A DNA stretch of 37,960 bases from Bacteroidales bacterium (lineage in GTDB: Bacteria; Bacteroidota; Bacteroidia; Bacteroidales; P3). Location of the stretch: contig JAFZDP010000046.1 in NCBI GenBank assembly GCA_017561155.1, positions 1 to 37,960 of the forward strand, written 5' to 3'. Positions within the stretch are counted from its first letter, which is position 1. Each line of letters begins with the position of its first letter. Below the pieces are notes generated by a model. The model was given only the letters and a program-made list of their open reading frames with translations, was not told the origin of the DNA and did not search any database. This document shows, piece after piece, positions 7,223 to 14,767 of this stretch. A program made the translations under genes and the position numbers.

Positions 7223-7542
7223 ATTAACTTTGTGGTATAACTGTAATAATTATTGTTTGTAAAAGTATGCAACGCTATTGAAAACAAACGGTTATGCTAA
7301 GGAATATAATTGCCAAGCAAAGCAAGTTGATAAATTAATTTTCGGTTGTAAGATAAAATTCCCTTTTGATGTAGATAGAGAGTGAGATAAGTTTTTCTTG
7401 TAATGGAAAATATTTTGCGTAAAAAAACTTGGAACAAAATGTGTCTATATCAAAATAAATATGTAACTTTGCAATGGCTAATGTAACATATATTGGCGAG
7501 GATATTTTGATATAACGAATTAAAGAATATATTGTAATAACT
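7223..7542 (+). promoter_or_regulatory. Intergenic region with an RHS-type promoter repeat ahead of rimM (7448-7473)
   Basis: 320 bp without a gene. The only recognisable element is the 26-bp block at 7448-7473, identical to the cassette E promoter block, with TAACTTTG at 7464-7471. A start about 7 bp downstream would give a leader of roughly 65 nt before rimM at 7543. Bases 7223-7440 show no ORF and no convincing terminator. The block may be the scar of a sixth cassette now driving rimM. Confidence 0.5.
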
Positions 7543-8064
7543 ATGGAAGTAAACGATTGTTTTCAGCTTGGAAAAGTGACAAAACCATTTGGATATAAGG
7601 GCGAAGTGGTATTCTATTTAGATGTAGACGAACCTATGGACTATGCTGAGTTGGATTCGGTGTTTGTGGAGCAAAACGGAAAACTATTGCCTTACTTTAT
7701 CGAGTCGATAAACATAAAAGGCAACAAAGCGGTGGTCAGATTCGAAGATTTGACAGCCGAAGAGTCGACAAAGTTGATAGGAAAAAATCTTTACCTGCCA
7801 TTGAGTGTGTTGCCAAAGTTGACCGGTAAGAAATTTTATTTTCACGAGATAATAAACTTTGCCGTAGTAGATAGTAAAAAAGGAAACATAGGTAATATAG
7901 TGTCGGTGATAGACTATCCGGCGCAGCCATTGTTCCAAATAATGAACGGAGAAACCGAAATACTGATACCTATAATGGACCAGATAATAGATACGGTGGA
8001 CCGTGAAAACAAGACTATATTTATTACCGCTCCGGAAGGATTGATAGATATTTATTTGCAATAG
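7543..8064 (+). CDS. rimM: Ribosome maturation factor RimM
   Basis: 173 residues, the usual RimM length. The N-terminal domain opens with the signature LGKVTKPFGYKGEVVF (residues 9-24). A PRC-barrel domain follows from about residue 95, including IGNIVSVIDYPAQPLFQI and ILIPIMDQIIDTVDRENKTI, which matches the conserved 'LIP ... v..iD...k.i' ending. RimM binds ribosomal protein S19 and is needed for maturation of the 30S head in the cytoplasm. In many genomes it sits with rpsP or trmD; here it follows the RHS island directly and is followed by gpmA after a 161-bp gap. Its likely promoter is the RHS-type repeat at 7448-7473. The antisense ORFs across it are shadows. Confidence 0.95.
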   Translation: MEVNDCFQLGKVTKPFGYKGEVVFYLDVDEPMDYAELDSVFVEQNGKLLPYFIESINIKGNKAVVRFEDLTAEESTKLIGKNLYLPLSVLPKLTGKKFYFHEIINFAVVDSKKGNIGNIVSVIDYPAQPLFQIMNGETEILIPIMDQIIDTVDRENKTIFITAPEGLIDIYLQ

Positions 8065-8225
8065 AAACATTATAGTGCCGACAAAATGGATAAGCGTTAG
8101 AAACGTCGCAGAGTTGCGGTATAGAGCTACGCTGTTTTGTAGTTTTTTTAGAAGATATGCTATAATAATTGAAACCTTTTGTCGTTATTTGACCGATTTA
8201 CATTTATTAAAGAAACGTTATATAT

Positions 8226-8972
8226 ATGAAAAAGCTTATACTTATACGTCACGGAGAAAGTGAATGGAATAAATTGAACTTATTTACAGGTTGGACCGAT
8301 GTAGACTTGACCGAAAATGGTTGTAAAGAAGCGTTCGAAGCCGGAAAATTGTTGAAAGCAGAAGGTTACAAACCTGAATTGTGTTTTACTTCGTATTTGA
8401 AAAGAGCAGTAAAAACACTAAACAATGTGTTGGACGCTATGAATATGGACTACCTACCTGTAGAAAAAAGCTGGCGTTTGAACGAAAAAAGTTATGGTGC
8501 CATACAAGGGCTAAACAAAGCAGAAACAGCAGCTAAATATGGCGACGACCAAGTGCTTTTGTGGCGTCGTTCGTTTGATGTGCAACCTCCTGCATTGGAT
8601 ATGCACGACGAAAGAAGTCCGAGAATGGATCCTCGTTACAACGAACTAACCGACGAACAAGTGCCTTTGACAGAATCGTTGAAAGATACTATAGAACGTT
8701 TGATGCCTTACTATCAAGAAGTGATTTTGAAAGCTCTTGAAACACACGACGAAATTATGATAGTGGCTCATGGTAATAGCTTGAGAGGTATTGTAAAAGA
8801 ATTGCGTGGCATGACAAATGAAGAAATCATTAAATTCAATATACCTACTGCTGTTCCATATGTATTTGAATTTGACGATAACATGAACCTTACTAAAGAG
8901 TTCTTCTTAGGCGATGCCGAAGAAATAGCAAAGAAAATGCAAAGCGTGGCAAACCAAGGAAAAGCAAAATAA
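8226..8972 (+). CDS. gpmA: 2,3-bisphosphoglycerate-dependent phosphoglycerate mutase
   Basis: 248 residues, close to E. coli GpmA. The phosphohistidine motif LIRHGESEWN is at residues 6-15 (His9), followed by NLFTGWTDVDLTENG. The second histidine motif AHGNSLRG lies near residue 181, and RRSFDVQPP and LTESLKDTIERLMPYY are family hallmarks. The enzyme interconverts 3- and 2-phosphoglycerate in glycolysis and gluconeogenesis in the cytoplasm. It appears to be a single-gene unit: 161 bp separate it from rimM, and a strong hairpin terminator lies 30 bp after the stop. Codon use is typical of the housekeeping genes here. Confidence 0.96.
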   Translation: MKKLILIRHGESEWNKLNLFTGWTDVDLTENGCKEAFEAGKLLKAEGYKPELCFTSYLKRAVKTLNNVLDAMNMDYLPVEKSWRLNEKSYGAIQGLNKAETAAKYGDDQVLLWRRSFDVQPPALDMHDERSPRMDPRYNELTDEQVPLTESLKDTIERLMPYYQEVILKALETHDEIMIVAHGNSLRGIVKELRGMTNEEIIKFNIPTAVPYVFEFDDNMNLTKEFFLGDAEEIAKKMQSVANQGKAK

Positions 8973-9002
8973 GAATAATTCTTTTGGATAAATATATGTA
9001 TG

Positions 9003-9043
9003 CAAGCCTGCCAATGTTGAAATATTGGTGGGCTTGTTTTTTT
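9003..9043 (+). terminator. Rho-independent terminator after gpmA
   Basis: The arms 9003-9015 (CAAGCCTGCCAAT) and 9024-9036 (ATTGGTGGGCTTG) pair, with two wobble pairs in the middle. A run of seven T follows on the plus strand. It sits between gpmA and the convergent dus gene. Confidence 0.85.
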
Positions 9044-10001
9044 ATAGGCTGTGTAGTGCGCCTACCGTAGGGTCGGATAGTAGGGTAAGGATGTTGTTTT
9101 GTGTTTCGGCAAGTGTTTCGGACAAAAGCACTTTTCTGATATCGCTGTTGTCAAGGATAAAGTGTTGAGAAAAGTACTGCCAATACTCTTTGGTTTTCCT
9201 CATTTTTGATATTTCGGGCATAGGGTTGTGTTCTATTTCTTCGAAAAGCGATCTGACAAAATCGAGATATACACTTTGTTTGTTTTCGAAGGTGTGCCCT
9301 TTTATTTCCGATGCCAACAGTGGATTGGCCAGAATGCCTCTGCCTATCATTACATCGCTTATACTAGGAAACATTCGACAAATATGCTTGTAGTGGTGCA
9401 GCGTTTTTATGTCGCCATTAAAGATTATGTGGTGGTTCAGCTTTGCAATGCTGTTGGCAAAAGTGTCTAAATCCAACTCGCCGTCGTACATTTGTATCCC
9501 TATTCGTGGGTGTATGGTTATACTTTTTAGTGGAAAATTGTTCAGTATGGGTATTAGTTTGTCGATGTCGGTTGGTGTTTCGTAGCCCAATCTCATTTTT
9601 ATTGATAGCGATGCCGATATATTAGGTACGACTTTGGATAGTATATTTTCGACATCGGCAGGGTAGGGTAGTATTCCCGATCCTCTTTTTTTGTGTGCTA
9701 CTTTGGATACAGGACAACCTATATTCCAATTTATTTCGGTATATCCTATTTGGTACAATCTATTTGCAAGGTCGATAAATTCGGGTATTTCTCTGCCTAA
9801 TATTTGGGGTACAACAGCTATGGAATTGTTGTTGTTTTCGGGCAGTATGTCTTTAATTTTTTTGTGTGCCAACGACAGATCCCCGTGGGTAAGCGACACA
9901 AACGGACTTACTGCTACATCGATAGCATTGCCAAACACTTTGTAATGAGCCTTTCGGAATAGTACTTCAGTAAGGCCTTGCATTGGTGCTAAATATATCA
10001 T
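9042..10001 (-). CDS. tRNA-dihydrouridine synthase (DUS family)
   Basis: 319 residues, an FMN-dependent TIM barrel. The N terminus MIYLAPMQGLTEVLFRKAHY matches the Dus phosphate/FMN-binding start. The catalytic motif NWNIGCPVSKVAHKKRGSG places the active Cys at residue 96, followed by the basic stretch that contacts tRNA. SIKMRLGYE, ITIHPRIGIQMYDGE and FNGDIKT follow in the usual order, and VMIGRGILANPLLASEI is the C-terminal FMN motif. It reduces uridine to dihydrouridine in tRNA D-loops; the exact position specificity cannot be assigned. It is the last gene of a closely spaced minus-strand run, 28 bp after the ABC-2 permease stop. Confidence 0.92.
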   Translation of the reverse strand: MIYLAPMQGLTEVLFRKAHYKVFGNAIDVAVSPFVSLTHGDLSLAHKKIKDILPENNNNSIAVVPQILGREIPEFIDLANRLYQIGYTEINWNIGCPVSKVAHKKRGSGILPYPADVENILSKVVPNISASLSIKMRLGYETPTDIDKLIPILNNFPLKSITIHPRIGIQMYDGELDLDTFANSIAKLNHHIIFNGDIKTLHHYKHICRMFPSISDVMIGRGILANPLLASEIKGHTFENKQSVYLDFVRSLFEEIEHNPMPEISKMRKTKEYWQYFSQHFILDNSDIRKVLLSETLAETQNNILTLLSDPTVGALHSL

Positions 10002-10029
10002 AGGACGGTATGCTATATTTGTGTGTCGG

Positions 10030-11319
10030 TTAATTTTTGTATTTCAACCATTTCAACACTTCTTTGTATGTGATGCGTTTGCCGTACATTAATATTCCGG
10101 TGCGGTATATTTTGGCTGCCACCCATGTTGCTGCCAAAAATGTTATAAGCAGTATGACCGCCGACATCCATACCTGCCATATCGGCAAACCAAATGGTAG
10201 ACGTACCATCATAGCCACCGGTGATGTGAATGGTATTACCGACAGCCAAAATGCCAAGTTGCCATTGGGCGATGCTACTATGAGAGGGATAAGTAGTATG
10301 GTGAGTAGTAATGGTATTGTGATCGGAAGGGTAAACTGTTGAGAATCGGTTTCGTTACCTATCATGGCTCCTGCTGCCGCAAATAATGTGGCGTAAAGCA
10401 AATAGCCTAATATAAAAAAGAATAGGAATGTAGACAGTATGACGCCGAAGTTTATAGACAATATGCCCTGTATGACGTCGGGTAGTTGGGAGACTGTTTG
10501 CATAGCACTGCCGTCGTTATGTTGTGCTACAAACAGGTCGGTGTCTACCACTCCCGACCACTGTACGGCACCAAGTATGACCATCGAGATAGCTATCCAT
10601 AGCAAAAACTGTGTAAGCCCCACCATGGCAATGCCTATTATTTTACCCATCATAAGTTGGAATGGTTTTACCGACGATACTATTACCTCCACTATTCGGT
10701 TGGTTTTCTCTTCGACTACACCACGCATAACTTGCGACCCGAATATAAATATCACCAAATAGATGAGTATTCCGAGTGTGCCGCCAAGCACTGTTTTTAC
10801 CTCCAAAAAGTCGTCGCGACCTGTTTCCAAATCTTTGGAATGTATGTGTATAGTTGCATTGTTTATCATGTCGTAGTCGGACTTTGCTATGTCGTATACC
10901 TCTAGTAGTATGTTGTTTTTAAGTATTCTTTCCAATTGGTTTTGTATGTCGTTTTTTACCGAGGTGGGTGGATTGTTCGAGTAGTAGTATAGATATGCAT
11001 CCGATGGTATTCTGCTTTCGGTGCGTGGAATGTATATGATAGTGGAATAATCAGTGTTTGTCTTAAGTGTGTTTTTGGCTTCGTCGATGTCGTCGATATG
11101 GGTATATCGTACTTCTTCGTTCGACCTAAAGTGTTTAAACAGCATTGTTTCGTCGACCACGATAATATTAGTTTTTTCTATCGAGTTTAGCGATAGATAT
11201 ATTGGTACAACGTATAGTGTGGCAATAAGTATTGGTACAAGTATAGTTATAAACCAAAAAGATTTCTTTCTTATACGGGTGCTATATTCTCGTTTCAGTA
11301 CTAATATTATTTTCTTCAT
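10030..11319 (-). CDS. ABC-2 type transporter permease (NatB-like)
   Basis: 429 residues. One transmembrane segment follows a basic N terminus (KREYSTRIRKKSFWFITILVPILIATLYVVP). A large extracytoplasmic domain spans about 45-185. Five or six hydrophobic segments follow between about 190 and 405, including GILIYLVIFIFGSQVM and VILSTFLFFFILGYLLYATLFAAAGAM. This is the layout of ABC2_membrane_3/NatB-type permeases, which export Na+, drugs or other small molecules. Such permeases normally have a dedicated ATPase gene beside them. Here the upstream neighbour (30 bp) is AMP nucleosidase and the downstream neighbour is dus, so the ATPase partner is elsewhere or is the more distant mlaF-like gene, which is less likely. 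Substrate unknown. Confidence 0.85.
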   Translation of the reverse strand: MKKIILVLKREYSTRIRKKSFWFITILVPILIATLYVVPIYLSLNSIEKTNIIVVDETMLFKHFRSNEEVRYTHIDDIDEAKNTLKTNTDYSTIIYIPRTESRIPSDAYLYYYSNNPPTSVKNDIQNQLERILKNNILLEVYDIAKSDYDMINNATIHIHSKDLETGRDDFLEVKTVLGGTLGILIYLVIFIFGSQVMRGVVEEKTNRIVEVIVSSVKPFQLMMGKIIGIAMVGLTQFLLWIAISMVILGAVQWSGVVDTDLFVAQHNDGSAMQTVSQLPDVIQGILSINFGVILSTFLFFFILGYLLYATLFAAAGAMIGNETDSQQFTLPITIPLLLTILLIPLIVASPNGNLAFWLSVIPFTSPVAMMVRLPFGLPIWQVWMSAVILLITFLAATWVAAKIYRTGILMYGKRITYKEVLKWLKYKN

Positions 11320-11348
11320 CGGTATGTATGTTTATGCTGCTGGGTGCA

Positions 11349-12125
11349 TTAGTCGAATCTTAAATGTTTTATCGGAATATTCTTTTCGCTAAGTCTCATC
11401 ATTGTCGAAAGTCCTATTTCGAAATGTGTATTCACATATTTCGATGTGACAATGTTGTCGCTTTTTTCTGTTTTGATACCTGCTTCTATCATTGGTTGGT
11501 CGCTTACCAATAGTAGAGCACCGCAGGGTATTCTGTTGGCAAATCCAACAGTAAATAGTGTGGCTGTTTCCATATCGATGCCCAAGCAACGTATTTTTTT
11601 GAGGTATTCCTTAAAGTCTTCGTCGTATTCCCATACTCTTCGGTTTGTGCTATATACAGTACCTGTCCAATAGTCTTCGTTGTACTCGTTTATTACTGCC
11701 GATAGTTCTTGTTGTAGTGTAAATGCAGGCAGAGCAGGTACCTCGGGTGGAAAATAGTCGTTTGATGTACCTTCGCCACGTATGGCTGCTATGGGTAATA
11801 TATAATCGCCGAGGTCTGAGATGTTTTTCAGTCCGCCACATTTACCCAAAAATAGTACTGCTTTAGGCATGACAGCGGTAAGCAAATCCATTATTGAAGC
11901 AGCGTTGGGGCTGCCCATGCCAAAGTTTATAAAGGTGATATTTTTGTAGGTAGCCGATGGCATAGCCTTGTTTTTACCTTTTATTTCTACACCGAATTTT
12001 TCGCTAAACAGTGTAAGGTAATGTCCAAAATTGGTTAGCAATATGTATTCGCCAAACTCTTCGATAGGTGTGCCGGTGTAGCGTGGCAGCCAATCTTTTA
12101 CTATTTCGTATTTGCTTTTGCTCAT
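11349..12125 (-). CDS. amn: AMP nucleosidase, short form
   Basis: 258 residues, the short Bacteroidota-type form lacking the N-terminal regulatory domain of E. coli Amn. It has the nucleoside-phosphorylase fold signatures NFGMGSPNAAS (near residue 68), LFLGKCGGLKNISDLGDYILP, CLGIDMETATLFTVGF and ALLLVSDQPM. The Met-Glu-Thr motif supplies the Glu that binds ribose. The reaction is AMP to adenine plus ribose 5-phosphate, in the cytoplasm. A broader purine-nucleoside phosphorylase activity is possible, but the FGEYILLTNFGHYL start is characteristic of the AMP nucleosidase group. It lies 26 bp after mlaF and 29 bp before the ABC permease, probably in one transcript. Confidence 0.88.
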   Translation of the reverse strand: MSKSKYEIVKDWLPRYTGTPIEEFGEYILLTNFGHYLTLFSEKFGVEIKGKNKAMPSATYKNITFINFGMGSPNAASIMDLLTAVMPKAVLFLGKCGGLKNISDLGDYILPIAAIRGEGTSNDYFPPEVPALPAFTLQQELSAVINEYNEDYWTGTVYSTNRRVWEYDEDFKEYLKKIRCLGIDMETATLFTVGFANRIPCGALLLVSDQPMIEAGIKTEKSDNIVTSKYVNTHFEIGLSTMMRLSEKNIPIKHLRFD

Positions 12126-12151
12126 GTGTAGGATGTATTACTAAATTGGGG

Positions 12152-12919
12152 TTATTCTTCTTTTTTGTTGACTGATGCTTTCAGTAGCTTGGTAAGCTCG
12201 TTGTTGAACATAAAGTCGTTAAATTCGTTGTTTTTAGTTTGTGTGATGGTATGTCGTGTGCCTTCCCACCACAAATTGCCTTCGTATATAAATATTATAT
12301 GTTCGCCTATACCCATCACCGAGTTCATGTCGTGGGTATTTACTATGGTTGTGATATTGTATTCTTCGGTTATCTCTTTTATCAAACTGTCTATAACAAT
12401 AGATGTTTGAGGGTCGAGGCCGCTGTTTGGTTCGTCGCAAAACAGATATTTCGGATTGTTCACTATTGCCCTTGCTATGGCTACACGTTTTCTCATACCC
12501 CCACTAAGTTCGGAGGTGGAAAGGTCGTGGGCATTGGAAAGGTTTACCCTGTCGAGGCAAAAGTCGACTCTTTTGCTCATTTCTGCTTTTGTCATATTGG
12601 TAAACATGCGTAACGGAAATCTTACATTGTCGGCTACGTTCATCGAGTCGAATAGTGCACCGTTCTGAAACACCATGCCTATGGTTTCTCTAAGTAATTG
12701 GCGTTCTTTCTTGGTCATTTTCAGCATGTCTTTACCATCAAATAGTACCTGTCCGCTGTCTACGGTTTCCAGGCCTATCATGCTTTTCATAAGCACCGTT
12801 TTGCCACTACCACTACGACCGATGGTAAGGTTGGTTTTTCCGGTTTCGAATACTGTGCTTATATCGTTCAGCACCCTTTTGTCCGAAAACGACTTTACTA
12901 TATTCTTTATTTCAATCAT
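12152..12919 (-). CDS. mlaF: ABC transporter ATP-binding protein, MlaF-type
   Basis: 255 residues with all ABC motifs: Walker A GRSGSGKT (about residues 33-40), Q-loop in GMVFQNGALFDSM, signature LSGGMRKR (about 139-146), Walker B KYLFCDEPNSGLDP, and the H-loop in VNTHDMNS. 'SGGMRKR' and the FQNGALFDSMNV stretch are typical of the MlaF/Ttg2A family, which powers phospholipid transport between inner and outer membranes. Its start overlaps the mlaE stop by one base (TAATG), indicating translational coupling. The MCE-domain partner (MlaD) that usually follows is not in this window. Confidence 0.9.
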   Translation of the reverse strand: MIEIKNIVKSFSDKRVLNDISTVFETGKTNLTIGRSGSGKTVLMKSMIGLETVDSGQVLFDGKDMLKMTKKERQLLRETIGMVFQNGALFDSMNVADNVRFPLRMFTNMTKAEMSKRVDFCLDRVNLSNAHDLSTSELSGGMRKRVAIARAIVNNPKYLFCDEPNSGLDPQTSIVIDSLIKEITEEYNITTIVNTHDMNSVMGIGEHIIFIYEGNLWWEGTRHTITQTKNNEFNDFMFNNELTKLLKASVNKKEE

Positions 12920-13656
12920 TAGAGTAATAAATTGGTTATTATTAGATTGGCTACAATAAGAGTTATGCAGCTTTCTACTACTGCTTTAGTGCTGGCACGT
13001 CCCACCTCTAATGCTCCACCACTGACGGTGTAGCCTCTAAATGCCGATACCGATGCTATTATAAAACTATATACAAGTCCTTTGACAAGGCTTATTATAA
13101 GCGATTTGTTTGTATAGTCGAGTTGCAAACCGTCGATATAGTCGTACGATGTTATGACGCCTGTCGTCACTCCGGCAACCCAACCTCCCAGCAATGCCAA
13201 GAAGATACTGACCACAATAACTATAGGACTGAATGCTACACATGCTATTATCTTAGGTAGTATCAGGTACGACGCACTATTGACACCCATCACGTCGAGG
13301 GCATCTATTTGCTCGGTGATACGCATAGTGCCTATTTCCGATGCTATATGGCTGCCTATTTTGCCGGCCAACACCAAGTTTATCATAGTGGGGGCAAACT
13401 CCAACATTATACCTTCGCGAGCCGAAAAACCGGTGATCCATCGTGGGTAGATAGGGTTGCTGAGGTTGGCAGCCAGCTGTATTGCTATGGCAGCTCCTAC
13501 AAATATGCTTATCACAGCTATGATTGGTAAGGAATCCAAACACAAAACTCGTAGCTCGAAAAGAATCTTTTTGCGATATAATTTAGGATTCTCGGGAATC
13601 TGAAATACATTTTTCAATAGTATCAAATAGCGTCCTATATCACTAAATATCTTCAT
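12919..13656 (-). CDS. mlaE: MlaE family ABC transporter permease
   Basis: 245 residues. Five or six hydrophobic segments are visible, with the family hallmarks VGAAIAIQLAANL, GLVLAGKIGSHIASEIGTMRITEQIDALDVMGVNSASYLILPKI (in several pieces) and a C-terminal VGRASTKAVVESCITLIVANLIIT. The Glu and Thr in the EIGTMR/EQIDAL stretch are diagnostic of the MlaE fold. It forms the inner-membrane core of a lipid transport complex with MlaF. It is the first gene of the minus-strand run, with a good -7 element 54 bp upstream of the start. No mlaD is adjacent. Confidence 0.9.
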   Translation of the reverse strand: MKIFSDIGRYLILLKNVFQIPENPKLYRKKILFELRVLCLDSLPIIAVISIFVGAAIAIQLAANLSNPIYPRWITGFSAREGIMLEFAPTMINLVLAGKIGSHIASEIGTMRITEQIDALDVMGVNSASYLILPKIIACVAFSPIVIVVSIFLALLGGWVAGVTTGVITSYDYIDGLQLDYTNKSLIISLVKGLVYSFIIASVSAFRGYTVSGGALEVGRASTKAVVESCITLIVANLIITNLLL

Positions 13657-13709
13657 AACTTACAACTATTTATCATGTTATAAATCGTAATTATTTATTC
13701 TAATATTTG

Positions 13710-13717
13710 CAAAGATA
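13710..13717 (-). promoter_or_regulatory. -7 promoter element for mlaE operon
   Basis: TATCTTTG on the minus strand matches the Bacteroidota -7 consensus and lies 54 bp upstream of the mlaE start codon. It probably drives the five-gene run mlaE-mlaF-amn-permease-dus. Confidence 0.6.
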
Positions 13718-13760
13718 CATTTTTTTATTTAAGTAAACAATTTATGTCGGATTTTTTTTG

Positions 13761-13768
13761 TACTTTTG
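13761..13768 (+). promoter_or_regulatory. -7 promoter element for era
   Basis: TACTTTTG on the plus strand lies 32 bp before the ATG at 13801. It falls inside the longer reading frame that opens at 13744, which argues that the upstream ATG is not used. Confidence 0.55.
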
Positions 13769-13800
13769 CAAATAGTTTTTACTGCTCAAACATAAATATA

Positions 13801-14691
13801 ATGGAAGATAATAAGCAACATAAAGCCGGATTTGTAAACATAATTGGTAACCCCAATGTAGGAAAAAGTACGTTGATGAATGCCCTTGTAGGCGAAAAAC
13901 TATCTATAATAACATCGAAAAGTCAAACTACCCGTCATCGCATTATGGGTATAGTGAATGGCGAAGATTTTCAGATAGTTTATTCCGACACTCCGGGTAT
14001 AGTGAATCCTCATTACAAATTGCACGAAAGTATGATGACTTTTGTGAACTCGGCTTTGCACGATGCCGACCTTTTCTTGTTGGTTACCGAAGTAGGAGAA
14101 ACATTTAAACGACAAGAAATATTGCAAAAAATAATATCTTCCAAAATACCTGTAATATTGGTTATTAACAAAATTGACTTGAGCAACCAAAATGTTGTTG
14201 CCGATAAGATTGCTTATTGGCAAAACCAGATACCTCATGCTTATATCATTCCGGCATCGGCTACCGAAAAGTTTAATATAGAAGCTATATTTGAAAAAAT
14301 ATTGGAGTTGTTGCCTCAAAATCCGCCATACTTCCCAAAAGATGAACTTACTGACAAGAGTATGCGTTTCTTTGTGAGCGAGATATTGCGCGAAAAGATA
14401 TTGCTATACTACCAAAAGGAGATACCTTATAGCACAGAAGTGGCTGTAGAAAGTTATCAAGAACGTGAAGGTATCGACCATATTTCGGTTATAATATATG
14501 TAGAGCGTGAAAGCCAAAAAGGTATAATAATAGGCCACGAAGGTAAGTCTATCAAAAAGATAGGAATGGAGGCTCGCAAGGATATCGAAGAGTTTACAGG
14601 TAAAAAATGCTTTTTGAATATCCAAGTAAAGGTGATGAAAGATTGGAGAAACAGCGACAAGGCGTTGAAACGTTTTGGCTACGACTTATAG
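13801..14691 (+). CDS. era: GTPase Era
   Basis: 296 residues from the chosen start MEDNKQHKAG; an ATG at 13744 lies upstream of the likely promoter. G motifs are clear: G1 GNPNVGKS (residues 16-23), G2 region KSQTTRH, G3 DTPG, G4 NKID. The C-terminal KH domain contains GIIIGHEGKSIKKIGMEAR followed by IEEFTGKKCFLNIQVKV. Era binds the 3' end of 16S rRNA and assists 30S subunit maturation, so with rimM it is a second 30S assembly factor in this window. It is monocistronic and ends at a shared hairpin terminator. Length and motif order match the family. Confidence 0.96.
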   Translation: MEDNKQHKAGFVNIIGNPNVGKSTLMNALVGEKLSIITSKSQTTRHRIMGIVNGEDFQIVYSDTPGIVNPHYKLHESMMTFVNSALHDADLFLLVTEVGETFKRQEILQKIISSKIPVILVINKIDLSNQNVVADKIAYWQNQIPHAYIIPASATEKFNIEAIFEKILELLPQNPPYFPKDELTDKSMRFFVSEILREKILLYYQKEIPYSTEVAVESYQEREGIDHISVIIYVERESQKGIIIGHEGKSIKKIGMEARKDIEEFTGKKCFLNIQVKVMKDWRNSDKALKRFGYDL

Positions 14692-14722
14692 AATATCCAT
14701 ACTATTGTGTGGGTTTGATTGT

Positions 14723-14767
14723 AAAAGAAAAGGAGAGTGTTGATGTTCAATACTCTCCTTTTCTTTT
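14723..14767. terminator. Bidirectional terminator between era and the T9SS protein gene
   Basis: A 16-bp perfect stem (14723-14738 with 14752-14767) extends by further pairs into a small loop. It is flanked by A-rich and T-rich arms so that a U-tract is produced in both directions. It lies between convergent genes, and the stop codon of the minus-strand gene overlaps the stem end. Confidence 0.85.

Noticed and set aside
1-7470. Insertion sequence or integron driving the RHS array
   Set aside because: No transposase, integrase, terminal inverted repeats or attC-like sites are visible; the repeats are the RHS cores themselves and promoter blocks.
8075-8263. 62-residue ORF between rimM and gpmA
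   Set aside because: It overlaps the gpmA start in another frame and has no recognisable features.
12239-12613. 124-residue plus-strand ORF
   Set aside because: It is antisense to mlaF, with Cys/Tyr/Phe-rich shadow composition.
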